In this document: positions 34,771 through 43,912 of the stretch, in pieces
Numbering within the stretch: the first letter of the stretch is position 1
How the letters are laid out: each line of letters opens with the position of its first letter
Source of the DNA: Deltaproteobacteria bacterium
GTDB lineage: Bacteria > Myxococcota_A > UBA9160 > SMWR01
Assembly (NCBI GenBank): GCA_002729515.1
Contig: PBYF01000136.1
Coordinates: 1 to 44,016 of the forward strand
Length of the DNA stretch: 44,016 nucleotides
Direction of reading: 5' to 3'
Made by a program: the position numbers and the translations under genes
The notes under the pieces: generated by a model
Told to the model about the DNA's origin: nothing
What the model saw: the letters and a program-made list of their open reading frames with translations, nothing else
Databases searched by the model: none

Positions 34771-36399
34771 ATGCCGCGCCCCACCGACTCGAGCAGCTGG
34801 AAGCGCCTCGAACAGCACGCGGCGGCACTCGCCCCGCACACGCTGCGCGACCTCTTCGCCCGAGAGCCCGACCGCGGAGAACGGCTGGCCGCGGAGGGTG
34901 CGGGCTGGCGCCTCGATTACTCGAAGAACCGTGTCACCGACGAGACGCTCTCACTACTCTTCGAGTTCGCCACCGACGCTGGGCTGCGCGGGCGCATCGA
35001 CGCGATGTTCGACGGCGAGCGCATCAACACGACCGAGAACCGCGCCGCACTCCACGTGGCCCTGCGTGCGGACCGCGACGCGTGCATCGAGGTGGATGGC
35101 GTCGATATCGTACCCGAGGTCCACACGGTGCTCGACCGCATGGCCAGCTTCGCCGGGTGCGTGCGCGGCGGCAATTGGCTGGGCCACACGGGCCGTCCAA
35201 TTCGCAATGTGGTCAATCTTGGAATCGGCGGCTCGGACCTGGGCCCCGCCCTGGCGACAGATGCGCTCCGCGCCTACGCGGACCGGAACCTCACGTTGCG
35301 CTTCATCTCGAACATCGATGCCACGGACTTCACCGAGAAAACACTCGATCTCGATCCCGCCGAGACGCTCTTCGTCGTCTGTTCGAAGACCTTCACGACC
35401 CAGGAAACACTCACCAACGCGCACACGGCGCGGCGCTGGATCGTCGAGGCGCTGGGGACCGACGCGGCGGTGGCCCGCCACTTCGTCGCCGTCTCGACCC
35501 ACGCCGAAGCCGTGGCACGCTTCGGAATCGACGCGCAGAACAGCTTCGGATTCTGGGACTGGGTGGGGGGCCGCTACTCGATCGGCTCGGCCGTCGGACT
35601 CTCGCTCATGCTCTCGATCGGTCCGGAGCACTTCGGTGAGATGCTCTCGGGGTTCCGCGCGATGGATGGGCATTTCCGCGAGGCGCCCTTCGAACGCAAC
35701 CTCCCGGTCCTGCTCGGCCTCCTGGGGGTCTGGTACGCGAACTTTCTTGGCACCGAGAGCACCGCTGTCATCCCCTACGACCAGTACCTGGCGCGGCTCC
35801 CCGCCTACCTCCAGCAGCTCGACATGGAGAGCAACGGAAAATCGGTCGCTCTCGATGGCACTCCGGTTGACTGGACCACCGGTCCGATCGTATGGGGTGA
35901 GCCGGGTACCAACGGACAGCACGCCTTCTTCCAACTCCTCCACCAGGGAACCCGGCTCGTTCCCTGCGATTTCATCGGCTTCTGCCAGAGCCTCCACCCG
36001 ACCGGAGACCACCACGACCTGCTGATGTCGAATCTCTTCGCCCAAACCGAAGCACTGGCCCTCGGCCGCACACCGGACGAGGTTCGCGCCGACGGCGTGG
36101 CCGAAGAGCTCGTGACCCATCGCAGTTTCCCGGGCAACCGGCCCACCAACACTCTGCTTGCCGATCGCCTCACTCCCGAGAGCTTCGGCGCCCTCCTCGC
36201 GCTCTACGAGCACAAGGTCTTCGTGCAGGGAACGCTGTGGAACGTCGACTCGTTCGATCAGTGGGGCGTCGAACTCGGCAAGACCCTCGCCCGCCGAATC
36301 ACCCCGGCTCTTTCGTGCGCCGAAGAGCCCGAACTCGCCTCCCACGACTCCTCGACCCGCGCCCTGATCCGTCACTACCGCCGGCGCAAGCTGCCCTGA
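34771..36399 (+). CDS. pgi: glucose-6-phosphate isomerase
   Basis: 542 residues, normal for bacterial Pgi. Interconverts glucose-6-P and fructose-6-P. Substrate loop [26 protein letters not shown], signature 1 [17 protein letters not shown], the catalytic Glu in [15 protein letters not shown], and the C-terminal Lys in [16 protein letters not shown] at 34771 follows purC after 10 bases. The last 25 bases overlap the convergent cysteine-cluster gene. Confidence 0.95.
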   Translation: MPRPTDSSSWKRLEQHAAALAPHTLRDLFAREPDRGERLAAEGAGWRLDYSKNRVTDETLSLLFEFATDAGLRGRIDAMFDGERINTTENRAALHVALRADRDACIEVDGVDIVPEVHTVLDRMASFAGCVRGGNWLGHTGRPIRNVVNLGIGGSDLGPALATDALRAYADRNLTLRFISNIDATDFTEKTLDLDPAETLFVVCSKTFTTQETLTNAHTARRWIVEALGTDAAVARHFVAVSTHAEAVARFGIDAQNSFGFWDWVGGRYSIGSAVGLSLMLSIGPEHFGEMLSGFRAMDGHFREAPFERNLPVLLGLLGVWYANFLGTESTAVIPYDQYLARLPAYLQQLDMESNGKSVALDGTPVDWTTGPIVWGEPGTNGQHAFFQLLHQGTRLVPCDFIGFCQSLHPTGDHHDLLMSNLFAQTEALALGRTPDEVRADGVAEELVTHRSFPGNRPTNTLLADRLTPESFGALLALYEHKVFVQGTLWNVDSFDQWGVELGKTLARRITPALSCAEEPELASHDSSTRALIRHYRRRKLP

Positions 36400-36824
36400 G
36401 CGGTTCTGCCCATCGAGGTGCCGTCCCGCTCGGCGGTCCGGGCGATATGACCGGCATCTCGGCGGGGCCCGCGGTTCATGCCGGGGCAGTTCTGGGCCTC
36501 CTCAGCCCAACGCTCCGGAGAGTGCACGACCGCGCTCCAGAAAGGCCAGCTGCGGCACTGAAGAGGCCGGTCCGAATGGACGCGGCAGCCAACGGCCGGA
36601 TCGTAGAAGACGCAGGCCTTCTCGCGAGTCTCGCGCAGGCTGACGTCGCCACCCCGAAGACGACGCGTGTACATGGCGCGGAATTCGAGGTCATCGAGCG
36701 CAAGACGGCGGGACAGGCGCACGATCTCGGCGTCGCTGACGCGCACCGAACCGGCGCCTCGGCAGCAGTTTCCGCAGCGCGTGCACGCGAAGCGCAACCC
36801 GTCCGCAAACCACGGCACGGACAC
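36375..36824 (-). CDS. YkgJ-family cysteine-cluster (putative metal/Fe-S) protein
   Basis: 149 residues of the CxxCxxCC type: [12 protein letters not shown] near the N-terminus, then [26 protein letters not shown]. These eight or so cysteines are the YkgJ/Fli-B-like zinc- or iron-chelating set; the true metal and function are not known. The last 30 residues are basic and poorly ordered. GTG start at 36824 lies just before the end of purS on the same strand (1-base gap), so it is the last gene of purB-purS-ykgJ. It overlaps the 3' end of pgi by 25 bases. Confidence 0.85.
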   Translation of the reverse strand: MSVPWFADGLRFACTRCGNCCRGAGSVRVSDAEIVRLSRRLALDDLEFRAMYTRRLRGGDVSLRETREKACVFYDPAVGCRVHSDRPLQCRSWPFWSAVVHSPERWAEEAQNCPGMNRGPRRDAGHIARTAERDGTSMGRTAQGSLRRR

Positions 36825-36825
36825 G

Positions 36826-37071
36826 CTAGGACTCGATGCGCACCACGCGGTAGTCCTCGATCACCGGGTTCGCCAGCAATTTCTCGCAGAGCTCACCCAG
36901 CAGACGGCGCGCAGCCTCTTCGTCGGCCGCGTCGATCTCCAACTCGAAGACCTTGCCCTGGCGCACCGCGCGCACGCTGTCGTAACCAAGTTGCGCGCTG
37001 GCTTTCTGGATCGCCTTGCCCTGGGGGTCCAGGACCTCGGGCTTGAGGGTGACGTGCACCAATGCCTTCAC
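36826..37071 (-). CDS. purS: phosphoribosylformylglycinamidine synthase subunit PurS
   Basis: 81-residue PurS, the small scaffold that joins PurQ to PurL. It has the usual opening MKALVHVTLKPEVLDPQG, then LGYDSVRAVRQGKVFELEID and the closing NPVIEDYRVV. GTG start at 37071 overlaps the purB stop (GTGA, 37068-37071). It is in the purB operon rather than next to purL/purQ, which are 3 kb away on the same strand with purC and pgi between. Confidence 0.93.
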   Translation of the reverse strand: MKALVHVTLKPEVLDPQGKAIQKASAQLGYDSVRAVRQGKVFELEIDAADEEAARRLLGELCEKLLANPVIEDYRVVRIES

Positions 37072-38369
37072 GTTGCGTCCTCCAGGGTGCGTTCGAAGAT
37101 GGCGTCGACGTGGTGCAGCGCCTCGTCGAGGCTGAACGCGCGTTCGATCTCCTCCTTCGAGAGAAGCCCGGTGATCTCCGCGTCCCCCAGGACACGGTCG
37201 CGGAAATCGCCGCCATGGTCCCACGTCTCCATGGCGTGGCCCTGTACCAATCGGTAAGCATCCTCGCGGGAAGCGCCCTTTCCGGCCAGCGCCAGCAGTA
37301 GCGTGCCGCTGAAAGCGAGTCCGCGAGTCAGCTCGAGGTTCTCTCGCATGCGGTCCGGGTGAACGACGAGCGTCTCCACCAGGCCGGCGAGTCGCTGGAG
37401 CATGAAGTCGAGAGTCGCCGTCGCATCGGGCAAGATCATGCGTTCGACCGAAGAGTTGCTGATGTCGCGCTCGTGCCACAGCGCCATGTTCTCGAGCGCC
37501 GCCACCGCAGTGCCGCGCAGTACCCGTGCGAGGCCGGAGACGTTCTCGAGACGCCACGGGTTGCGCTTGTGCGGCATGGCCGAGGAGCCTTTCTGTCCCT
37601 CGCCGAACTCCTCCTCGACCTCGCGGACCTCGGTGCGGGCCAAGTGACGAAACTCGACGGCGATCTTGTCGAGACTCGACGCGATGAGCGCGAGCACGCC
37701 GACGAGGTGGGCGTGGCGGTCGCGCTGCACCACCTGGGTCGCAGCGGTCTCGAATCCGATGCCGAGCCGCGTGCAGACACCTTCCTCCACTTCCGGAGGC
37801 AGGTGAGCGAACGTACCCACCGCTCCGGAGAGCTTTCCGACGCAGGCCCCCGCGAGTGCGGCTTCGAGACGCGCTGCGTTGCGAACCATCTCCGCGTGGA
37901 AGACCAGGAGCTTCAGCCCGAACGTCGTGGGCTCAGCGTGCACGCCGTGGGTGCGGCCGATGCAGGCCGTGTGGCGGAATTCGAGGGCGCGGCGGCGCAG
38001 CACCTCCGCCACCCGGGTCACGCCCTCCCGAAGCAGCGCGCCCGCATCGCGAATCTGCAGCGCCAGCGCCGTGTCCAGCACGTCGCTCGATGTCATGCCG
38101 AAGTGAACCCAGCGCGCATCCGGGCCCACGTGTTCGGCTACGTTTGTGAGGAAAGCGATCACGTCGTGGCGGACCTCGCCCTCGATCTCGGCAATGCGAG
38201 CGACATCGAAGGAGGCCTTCTCGCGGATGCTGTGGACCGCGTCGGCCGGAATCTCACCGCGCTCGCCGCGCACCTCACAGACGGCGATTTCCACGTCGAG
38301 CCAGCGGCGGTACCTGCCCTCGTCCGACCAGATCTCCGCCAATTTCGGCCGTGTGTAGCGCTCGATCAC
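37068..38369 (-). CDS. purB: adenylosuccinate lyase
   Basis: 433 residues; splits SAICAR and adenylosuccinate. ERYTRPKLAEIWSDE opening, FGMTSSDVLDTALALQ, the catalytic His in CIGRTHGVHAEPTTFG, and the mobile-loop Ser in KGSSAMPHKRNP. GTG at 38369 fits the family N-terminus; a TTG two codons earlier is possible. It starts 2 bases after the cdsA stop and is coupled to purS. Confidence 0.96.
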   Translation of the reverse strand: MIERYTRPKLAEIWSDEGRYRRWLDVEIAVCEVRGERGEIPADAVHSIREKASFDVARIAEIEGEVRHDVIAFLTNVAEHVGPDARWVHFGMTSSDVLDTALALQIRDAGALLREGVTRVAEVLRRRALEFRHTACIGRTHGVHAEPTTFGLKLLVFHAEMVRNAARLEAALAGACVGKLSGAVGTFAHLPPEVEEGVCTRLGIGFETAATQVVQRDRHAHLVGVLALIASSLDKIAVEFRHLARTEVREVEEEFGEGQKGSSAMPHKRNPWRLENVSGLARVLRGTAVAALENMALWHERDISNSSVERMILPDATATLDFMLQRLAGLVETLVVHPDRMRENLELTRGLAFSGTLLLALAGKGASREDAYRLVQGHAMETWDHGGDFRDRVLGDAEITGLLSKEEIERAFSLDEALHHVDAIFERTLEDAT

Positions 38370-38371
38370 AA

Positions 38372-39355
38372 TCAGTTGATCCTCAAGAAGACTGCAAAGA
38401 GCAGCATGTAGTACATGATGGGGACCCCCAGCAAGGGCGAGTCGATCCGATCGAGAACGCCGCCCATCCCCGGCAGCAGATGACCCGTGTCCTTCGTCTC
38501 GGCGTCGCGCTTGAGCAGCGATTCGACCAGATCGCCGGCGATGCCCGCCACCGCGACGACCGCCGCCATGACGGCCGCGGCCATCCACGGAAGCGCTCGG
38601 GAGAGATCGGGCCAGAAGAAGTCGAATATCAGCTTGGTGAGCAGCCCGCCGGCGGTCCCGCACACGACGCCGCCCAACGCGCCCTCGATGGTCTTGGCCG
38701 GGCTGATTCGCGGCGCGAGCTTGCGCTTGCCCCAGGCGCGGCCGGCAAAGTAGGCGCCCGCATCGGAGGCCACCACCGCCGTCAACGCGAAGAGCATGAA
38801 GAAGCTGCCCGACTCGGGCACGATACCCAGCGAAGCGACGGCATCCGAGCCGTAGCGCGCGCTGGCCGCCCGCTCGAAGTTGCGGAGCACGATCGCGTGG
38901 GATGCGAGCCAGCCCACGTAGCAAACGCCAAAGAAGGTTCCGGAGATGCTTACCAGAGCCTCGGTGATCTGCGCGCGCCCCACCGCGCGCACCATGACCA
39001 CGAGCAGGGTCGCAGTCAGGATCAACGTGGCGTAATACTCGTTGCCGAGGTAGGCCACCACGGGAAGGGCCGCCCCGGCCGCCATACCGTAGGCAGCGAT
39101 CGGCTTCGCGCCCTTGTCCTCGATCAAACGGTAGAACTCGCGCTGCCCCAGCAGCACGATCACCACGATGGCGGCCAGAAAGACGAGCCCGCCCAGAACG
39201 ATCAGGTAGATGATGGACGGGATCAGGACCGCAGCCGTCAGAAGCCGCAGCGGGAGGTCGCTGCGCTCGGGCCGCGGCGACGGCGACGGATCCGGAGCGC
39301 GCGGGTGGAACGGCGGCTCCGCGTTCGCCGTGGGCTCCGGCGTGAACTCGCTCAG
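38372..39355 (-). CDS. cdsA: phosphatidate cytidylyltransferase (probable CTG start)
   Basis: 327-residue membrane enzyme making CDP-diacylglycerol, which PgsA uses. About eight TM segments; the C-terminal signature is intact ([19 protein letters not shown], then GGVLDRIDS). There is no ATG, GTG or TTG in frame between the dut stop and the first TM. A CTG at 39355 overlaps the dut stop (CTGA) and has a strong GGGAGGAGGGG stretch just upstream; this gives a 35-residue Pro-rich cytoplasmic leader [15 protein letters not shown]. The nearest normal start is ATG 39460, which would overlap dut by 109 bases and add a low-complexity Arg-rich stretch. Confidence 0.88.
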   Translation of the reverse strand: MSEFTPEPTANAEPPFHPRAPDPSPSPRPERSDLPLRLLTAAVLIPSIIYLIVLGGLVFLAAIVVIVLLGQREFYRLIEDKGAKPIAAYGMAAGAALPVVAYLGNEYYATLILTATLLVVMVRAVGRAQITEALVSISGTFFGVCYVGWLASHAIVLRNFERAASARYGSDAVASLGIVPESGSFFMLFALTAVVASDAGAYFAGRAWGKRKLAPRISPAKTIEGALGGVVCGTAGGLLTKLIFDFFWPDLSRALPWMAAAVMAAVVAVAGIAGDLVESLLKRDAETKDTGHLLPGMGGVLDRIDSPLLGVPIMYYMLLFAVFLRIN

Positions 39356-39825
39356 GCTTCCCCTCCTCCCGTTTCGGCCCCCCGCGGCCGTCCGAGACCC
39401 GTGTGGCCGAAGCCGCCGACGCCGCGCTGCGTTGGCTCGAGGCTCGGTTTCTCGTCCCATTCGGGAATGACGACCGGAGCGAAGACCAACTGGGCGATGC
39501 GGTCGCCACGCCGCACGGTGAAGGGCGCGGCTCCGGCATTGAGCAGGATGACCTTCAACTCCCCCCGGTAATCCGAGTCTATCGTACCCGGAGCGTTTGG
39601 AAGCATGACACCGTGGCGCAGGGCGAGGCCGCTGCGGGGCCGCACTTGCGCCTCGTAGCCCGGCGGAACCGCGATCGAAATGCCCGTCGGCACCAGCACC
39701 CGGTCGCCGGGCCCCAACACCTGGTCGCTCTCGACCGCCGCGTGCAGGTCGAAACCCGCCGCCCCCGCCGTCGCCCGGGCGGGCAGCGGCAGGTCCCCGG
39801 TGCCGGGACGGCGCGCGATGGGCAC
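39352..39825 (-). CDS. dut: dUTP diphosphatase
   Basis: 157-residue trimeric dUTPase. All five motifs are present in order: [40 protein letters not shown] and [10 protein letters not shown]. Hydrolyses dUTP to dUMP. GTG start, 39 bases after the pnp stop on the same strand. The stop overlaps the proposed CTG start of cdsA. Confidence 0.95.
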   Translation of the reverse strand: MPIARRPGTGDLPLPARATAGAAGFDLHAAVESDQVLGPGDRVLVPTGISIAVPPGYEAQVRPRSGLALRHGVMLPNAPGTIDSDYRGELKVILLNAGAAPFTVRRGDRIAQLVFAPVVIPEWDEKPSLEPTQRGVGGFGHTGLGRPRGAETGGGEA

Positions 39826-39864
39826 TCGAAGCGCGGGGGGGAGCAGCGGTGTTCTCCCTTCGGG

Positions 39865-42054
39865 CTATTCGCCCGCCGAGGCCACGTCGACCAGAGCCTC
39901 CTTGCGCGAGAGCCGGACCCGGCCGGTCGGGTCGATGTCGATGCACTTCGCGAGCACCTCGTCGCCCTCCGAGACCACGTCTTCGACTCGATCGACGTGG
40001 CCCTCGGCCAGGTGGCTGATGTGGATCAGTCCATCGGTGCCAGGAAAGATCTCCACGAAGGCTCCGAAATCGGTGATCCGCTTCACTTTGCCGAGGTAGA
40101 CACGGTCGAGTTCCGCCTCCTGGGTGAGCTCCTCCACCATCTGCTGGGCGCGCTGCAGCGCGTCCCCATCCGGCGAGAAGATCGTCACCTGTCCGGAGTC
40201 CTCTATGTCGATCTTCGTCTGCGTCGTCTCCTGGATAGCGCGGATGACCTTGCCGCCCGGCCCAATCACGTCGCGAATTCGGTCCGGCTTGATGAAGAGC
40301 ACCTCCACCCGCGGCGCGTAGCGCGAGAGCTCCGGACGTGCCTTGAAATCCACGAGTTCGGACTCAGTCTCCCGGGCCATACAGTCGAGAATGTGGAGCC
40401 GCCCGACACGTGCCTGCTCGAGCGCCTGCTCCATCACCTTCCAGTCGACGCTGCGGATCTTGATGTCCATCTGCAGCGCGGTGATGCCATCGTTCGTGCC
40501 GGCAACCTTGAAGTCCATGTCGCCCAGGTGGTCCTCATCGCCAAGGATGTCCGAGAGGATCGCAACCTGGTCGCCCTCCTCGATCAGGCCCATGGCGATG
40601 CCCGCCACCGGCGCCTTGATGGGCACGCCCGCGTCCATCAGCGACAGCGATGCCCCGCACACCGTGGCCATCGACGACGAGCCGTTCGACTCGAGGACCT
40701 CCGACACGATGCGAATCGTGTACGGAAAGTCCTCGGCATCGGGAAGCACCGCGGCGAGGGAACGCTCCGCCAGGTTGCCGTGACCCACCTCTCGGCGGCC
40801 CGGACCGCGCTGCATGCGCGCCTCGCCCACCGAGAACGGCGGGAAGTTGTAGTGCAGGTAGAATCGCTTGCTGGTTCGCGCCGTGAGCGAATCGATCGTC
40901 TGTGCGTCACTCTGACCGCCGAGCGTCGTGAACACGAGGCCCTGGGTCTCGCCCCGCGTGAAGAGTCCAACGCCATGGGGCCGCGGCACGCAGCGCACCT
41001 CACAGGCAATCGGACGGATGTCGGCGCTCGCACGCCCATCGATACGGACACCATCGTCGATGATCCGCTTGCGCATCAACTCCGAACGGAGGTCGTGGAG
41101 AGCAGCCTTCACGTCTCCGCTGAGCTTCGCGAGTCCGTCGCGCCGCGCCTCGATTGCATCGAGAGTGTCGGCGCTGAAGCTGTCGCCGCGATACGCCGCA
41201 ACGAACCCGTCGCGAACCTCGCCTTCGACCTCAGCGATCGCCCGGTAGCGCTCCGCCTTGGTCTGGATCGAAACGGCCTCGGAAAGGCGCGCTTCCGCCT
41301 TCTCCCGGACCTGGGCGGCGAGTGCCGATCGGTCCTCGGGCTCGCCGAGTTCCAGCTTCGGCTTGCCGACCCGTTCGCGCAGTTCCTCCTGCACATCGAT
41401 GATCGGCACGATGTTTCCGTGCGCGAACTTGAGGGCACCGAGGATGTCCTCCTCGCTCGCCTCCTTCGCCGCACCCTCGACCATGACGAGCGCGTTGCGG
41501 CTGCCCGCCACGACCAAGTCGAGATCACTCTCGCCGACCGCTTCGGGAGACGGGTTCACGACGAGTTCGCCTTCGACCCTTGCCACCCGGACGGCGGCAA
41601 TGGGTCCCAGGAAGGGCATCTCCGAAATACTCAGTGCAGTCGATGCACCGACGAAGCCCGGAATGTCCGGCGAAATCTCGGCGTCGACCGAGAGCACCGT
41701 CGCGATGATCTGGGTCTCGTCGCGGTAGGTCTCTGGGAAGAGCGGCCGGATCGCCCGATCGATGAAGCGCGACGCCAGCACCTCGCGGTCCGAGAGCCGG
41801 CCCTCGCGCTTGAAGAAGCCGCCGGGGATCTTGCCCGCCGCCGATGTCTTCTCCACGAAATCGACCACAAGGGGAAAGAAGTCGATGCCCGGGCGGGGCT
41901 TGTCCCGGGCGGCAGTGACGAGGACGACAGTCTCGCCGTAGCTGACGAGCACGGCGCCCGCTGCCTGCTTCGCGAGCCGGCCCGTTTCGAGGGTCATCGT
42001 TCTCCCGCCGACCTCTAGCGAGACGGTGGAAGGTTCGAACCAATAGGATGCCAT
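39865..42054 (-). CDS. pnp: polynucleotide phosphorylase
   Basis: 729 residues; phosphorolytic 3'-5' exonuclease of RNA decay. Two RNase PH domains (first with [18 protein letters not shown], second with [11 protein letters not shown] and [11 protein letters not shown]), a KH domain (about 555-615, [13 protein letters not shown]) and an S1 domain (about 625-695, [18 protein letters not shown]). Length is normal. ATG at 42054 gives the family start [11 protein letters not shown] and has GGAG 11 bases upstream. It follows rpsO after a 226-base leader that holds a long stem-loop. Confidence 0.97.
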   Translation of the reverse strand: MASYWFEPSTVSLEVGGRTMTLETGRLAKQAAGAVLVSYGETVVLVTAARDKPRPGIDFFPLVVDFVEKTSAAGKIPGGFFKREGRLSDREVLASRFIDRAIRPLFPETYRDETQIIATVLSVDAEISPDIPGFVGASTALSISEMPFLGPIAAVRVARVEGELVVNPSPEAVGESDLDLVVAGSRNALVMVEGAAKEASEEDILGALKFAHGNIVPIIDVQEELRERVGKPKLELGEPEDRSALAAQVREKAEARLSEAVSIQTKAERYRAIAEVEGEVRDGFVAAYRGDSFSADTLDAIEARRDGLAKLSGDVKAALHDLRSELMRKRIIDDGVRIDGRASADIRPIACEVRCVPRPHGVGLFTRGETQGLVFTTLGGQSDAQTIDSLTARTSKRFYLHYNFPPFSVGEARMQRGPGRREVGHGNLAERSLAAVLPDAEDFPYTIRIVSEVLESNGSSSMATVCGASLSLMDAGVPIKAPVAGIAMGLIEEGDQVAILSDILGDEDHLGDMDFKVAGTNDGITALQMDIKIRSVDWKVMEQALEQARVGRLHILDCMARETESELVDFKARPELSRYAPRVEVLFIKPDRIRDVIGPGGKVIRAIQETTQTKIDIEDSGQVTIFSPDGDALQRAQQMVEELTQEAELDRVYLGKVKRITDFGAFVEIFPGTDGLIHISHLAEGHVDRVEDVVSEGDEVLAKCIDIDPTGRVRLSRKEALVDVASAGE

Positions 42055-42143
42055 GAGAAATAGATCTCCTGCCCGGCGCAGAACGAATCCGTCTGCCAAC
42101 CGGGGCATTGTGGCTCGGCTTTGGAATGGAGATCGAGGAGCGA

Positions 42144-42206
42144 TGGAATGCGGAATCAGCAATGCGCGAAGAGCGCACTTCGCAAATGGCTGACTTCCGC
42201 ATTCCA
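42144..42206 (-). promoter_or_regulatory. long stem-loop in the rpsO-pnp leader
   Basis: A 12-bp perfect inverted repeat (42144-42155 with 42195-42206) continues inward after one bulged base as a 5-bp stem (42156-42160 with 42189-42193) and is topped by a further 6-bp stem (42166-42171 with 42178-42183). It lies 90 bases before the pnp start in the pnp leader. In E. coli a long leader hairpin at this same place is cut by RNase III and lets PNPase repress itself; this is the likely counterpart. It could also serve as the rpsO 3' end. Confidence 0.7.
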
Positions 42207-42280
42207 AGACGCCGCGATCGGCGCCGAGCACGGTTGTCGCGCCGCTGGACCCACCGGTGACGTAGGGAAGGCCGGCTGGT

Positions 42281-42547
42281 TCAGCGACGCAGCCCCAGGC
42301 GCTCGATGAGCGCCCGGTAGCGATCGGGACCTGTCCTCCGCAGGTATTTCAGCAGTCGACGGCGCTGGCTCACGAGATCCAGCAAACCGCGACGCGAGTG
42401 ATGGTCATTCTTGTGCACCTTGAAGTGCTCGGAAAGCTCCTCGATCCGCTTTGTGAGCAGCGCGATCTGAACTTCGGACGATCCCGTGTCGTTCTCGTGC
42501 TGGCGAAACGACCCGATGGTCTCTGCCTTGACCGCTCTCGAACTCAA
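42281..42547 (-). CDS. rpsO: ribosomal protein S15
   Basis: 88 residues. The S15 core is clear: [35 protein letters not shown] and RRRLLKYLR. The start is TTG at 42547, chosen because GGAG lies 8 bases upstream and the length then equals the family norm; no nearby ATG fits. Binds 16S rRNA helix 22 in the 30S platform. It lies between truB (95-base gap) and pnp. Confidence 0.95.
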   Translation of the reverse strand: MSSRAVKAETIGSFRQHENDTGSSEVQIALLTKRIEELSEHFKVHKNDHHSRRGLLDLVSQRRRLLKYLRRTGPDRYRALIERLGLRR

Positions 42548-42642
42548 GAAGGCTGCTCCTATCACCAGGTTGGGGAACGAATACACCGCCCCCCGGAGGT
42601 GGCGGGCGAGAGTGGCATAGCTATACGCAGGGGGCAACCGAG

Positions 42643-43578
42643 CTAATCCTGGCGGCCGACCGCGAGCACCCTCAGGGGGTGTAGGCGGCGCCCAGGTGTC
42701 GCCTCGAGCACCGCGACCAGCTCTCCGCCCGGCCCCAGGGCCGCGAGCTTCGACCCCGGGGCCAGAGAGGCATCGGGCGCCTCCACGTCACCTCCGTGGC
42801 GCACGCGCTGCGCAGCTTCGCCAGACAGCCGCACCACCGGCAAGCCAAGCACGTTCACGGGCGGCACGAGCCGCCCTTCGAGCGTCCCCTGCTCGGCCTC
42901 GCGCTCGAGCACCGACGCCGCCACTGTCTGCTCCGCGCCGAAAGGCCCGCTGCGCGTGCGGCGCAAGCGCGCCAGGTGGGCGCCGCAGCCCAGACGCTCT
43001 CCCAGCACCGAGGCGAGCGCTCGAACATAGGTGCCTGCCGAGCAGTCCACGGCGATCTCGACGTCCGGAGGTGCGTACTTCAGCAGCTCGATCCGATCAA
43101 TCCGCACGCGCTTTGGATCGCGCTCCACCTGCTTGCCCTGGCGCGCCAGCCGGTACAAGGGCACCCCTCCGCGCTTTACCGCACTGTACATGGGCGGAAC
43201 CTGCTCGATCTCACCGAGAAAGCCGGTAAGCGCCTCGAGGACGGCCGCCTCGTCCGGGAGCGGGCCCTCGTGGCGACGTACCACGGCGCCATCGGCATCC
43301 ATGCTGTCGGTGTCGGTACCGAGACGAATCGCCCCCTCGTAGCTCTTGGTACCGCCCTCGACGAAAGGCACCAGCTTGGTGGCCTCGCGCACGGCGAGGG
43401 GCAGCACACCCGTGGCCAGGGGATCGAGGGTCCCGAGATGTCCAACGCGCCGGGTTCCGAGCCAGCGTCTCGCGGCATCCACCACGTCGTGGGAGGTACA
43501 GCCCGCCGGCTTGTCGACGACCAGGAACCCGGCGGGCCCCGGCCGTTCGTTCCGAGCGCGCCTAGCTCTCCGGCTCAT
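42643..43578 (-). CDS. truB: tRNA pseudouridine-55 synthase
   Basis: 311 residues. [17 protein letters not shown] opening, the catalytic Asp52 in [28 protein letters not shown] and the [11 protein letters not shown] motif, then a PUA-like C-terminal domain. Makes pseudouridine 55 in the T loop of tRNAs. ATG at 43578 overlaps the rbfA end by 17 bases; a start farther upstream would overlap more. Confidence 0.94.
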   Translation of the reverse strand: MSRRARRARNERPGPAGFLVVDKPAGCTSHDVVDAARRWLGTRRVGHLGTLDPLATGVLPLAVREATKLVPFVEGGTKSYEGAIRLGTDTDSMDADGAVVRRHEGPLPDEAAVLEALTGFLGEIEQVPPMYSAVKRGGVPLYRLARQGKQVERDPKRVRIDRIELLKYAPPDVEIAVDCSAGTYVRALASVLGERLGCGAHLARLRRTRSGPFGAEQTVAASVLEREAEQGTLEGRLVPPVNVLGLPVVRLSGEAAQRVRHGGDVEAPDASLAPGSKLAALGPGGELVAVLEATPGRRLHPLRVLAVGRQD

Positions 43579-43912
43579 CGGCAATCTCCCGCAGCAGGTC
43601 GAGCGTAGCGTCACCCCCGGAGAGCGATGCGTCGTAGCGGAAACTCAATCGGGGCATCCGCTTGAGCGAAAGCCGGGGGGCCATCCGTCCGCGCAGGTAA
43701 GCAGCGGCGGCATCGAGCCCCGCCTGCACTTCGTCCGGGGGGATCTGCGTCCCCAGCGTGCTCCAGAAGACCAGCGCCTGCGAGAAGTCGGGTGCTACGT
43801 CGACGCGGGTCACCGTCACGAGTCCGAGCCGGGGGTCGGACACATCACGCCGCAGCACCTCGACCAGTTCACCGCGCAGCAGCTCCCCAACGCGTTCAGT
43901 GCGCCTCGTCAG
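43562..43912 (-). CDS. rbfA: ribosome-binding factor A (probable CTG start)
   Basis: 116 residues with the proposed CTG start at 43912; the protein then begins MTRRTERVGELLRGEL, exactly like RbfA proteins. SDPRLGLVTVTRVDVAPDFSQALVF and the C-terminal RMPRLSFRYDASL are the KH-type core. The CTG overlaps the stop of the upstream frame (CTGA, 43909-43912) and has GAGGGGG 7 bases before it. GTG codons at 43939, 43969 and 43999 in the same frame would instead prefix one to three copies of AVAGVRGGRS, the 30-bp repeat read in another frame. RbfA matures the 5' end of 16S rRNA. Confidence 0.9.
   Translation of the reverse strand: MTRRTERVGELLRGELVEVLRRDVSDPRLGLVTVTRVDVAPDFSQALVFWSTLGTQIPPDEVQAGLDAAAAYLRGRMAPRLSLKRMPRLSFRYDASLSGGDATLDLLREIADEPES

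Noticed and set aside
39403..42018. 871-codon open frame on the plus strand
   Set aside because: Antisense shadow of pnp and dut, rich in His/Arg as such shadows are.
42144..42206. Inverted repeat as a mini-transposon (MITE)
   Set aside because: Too short, no target-site duplication, and the continuing inner stem fits an RNA leader structure.
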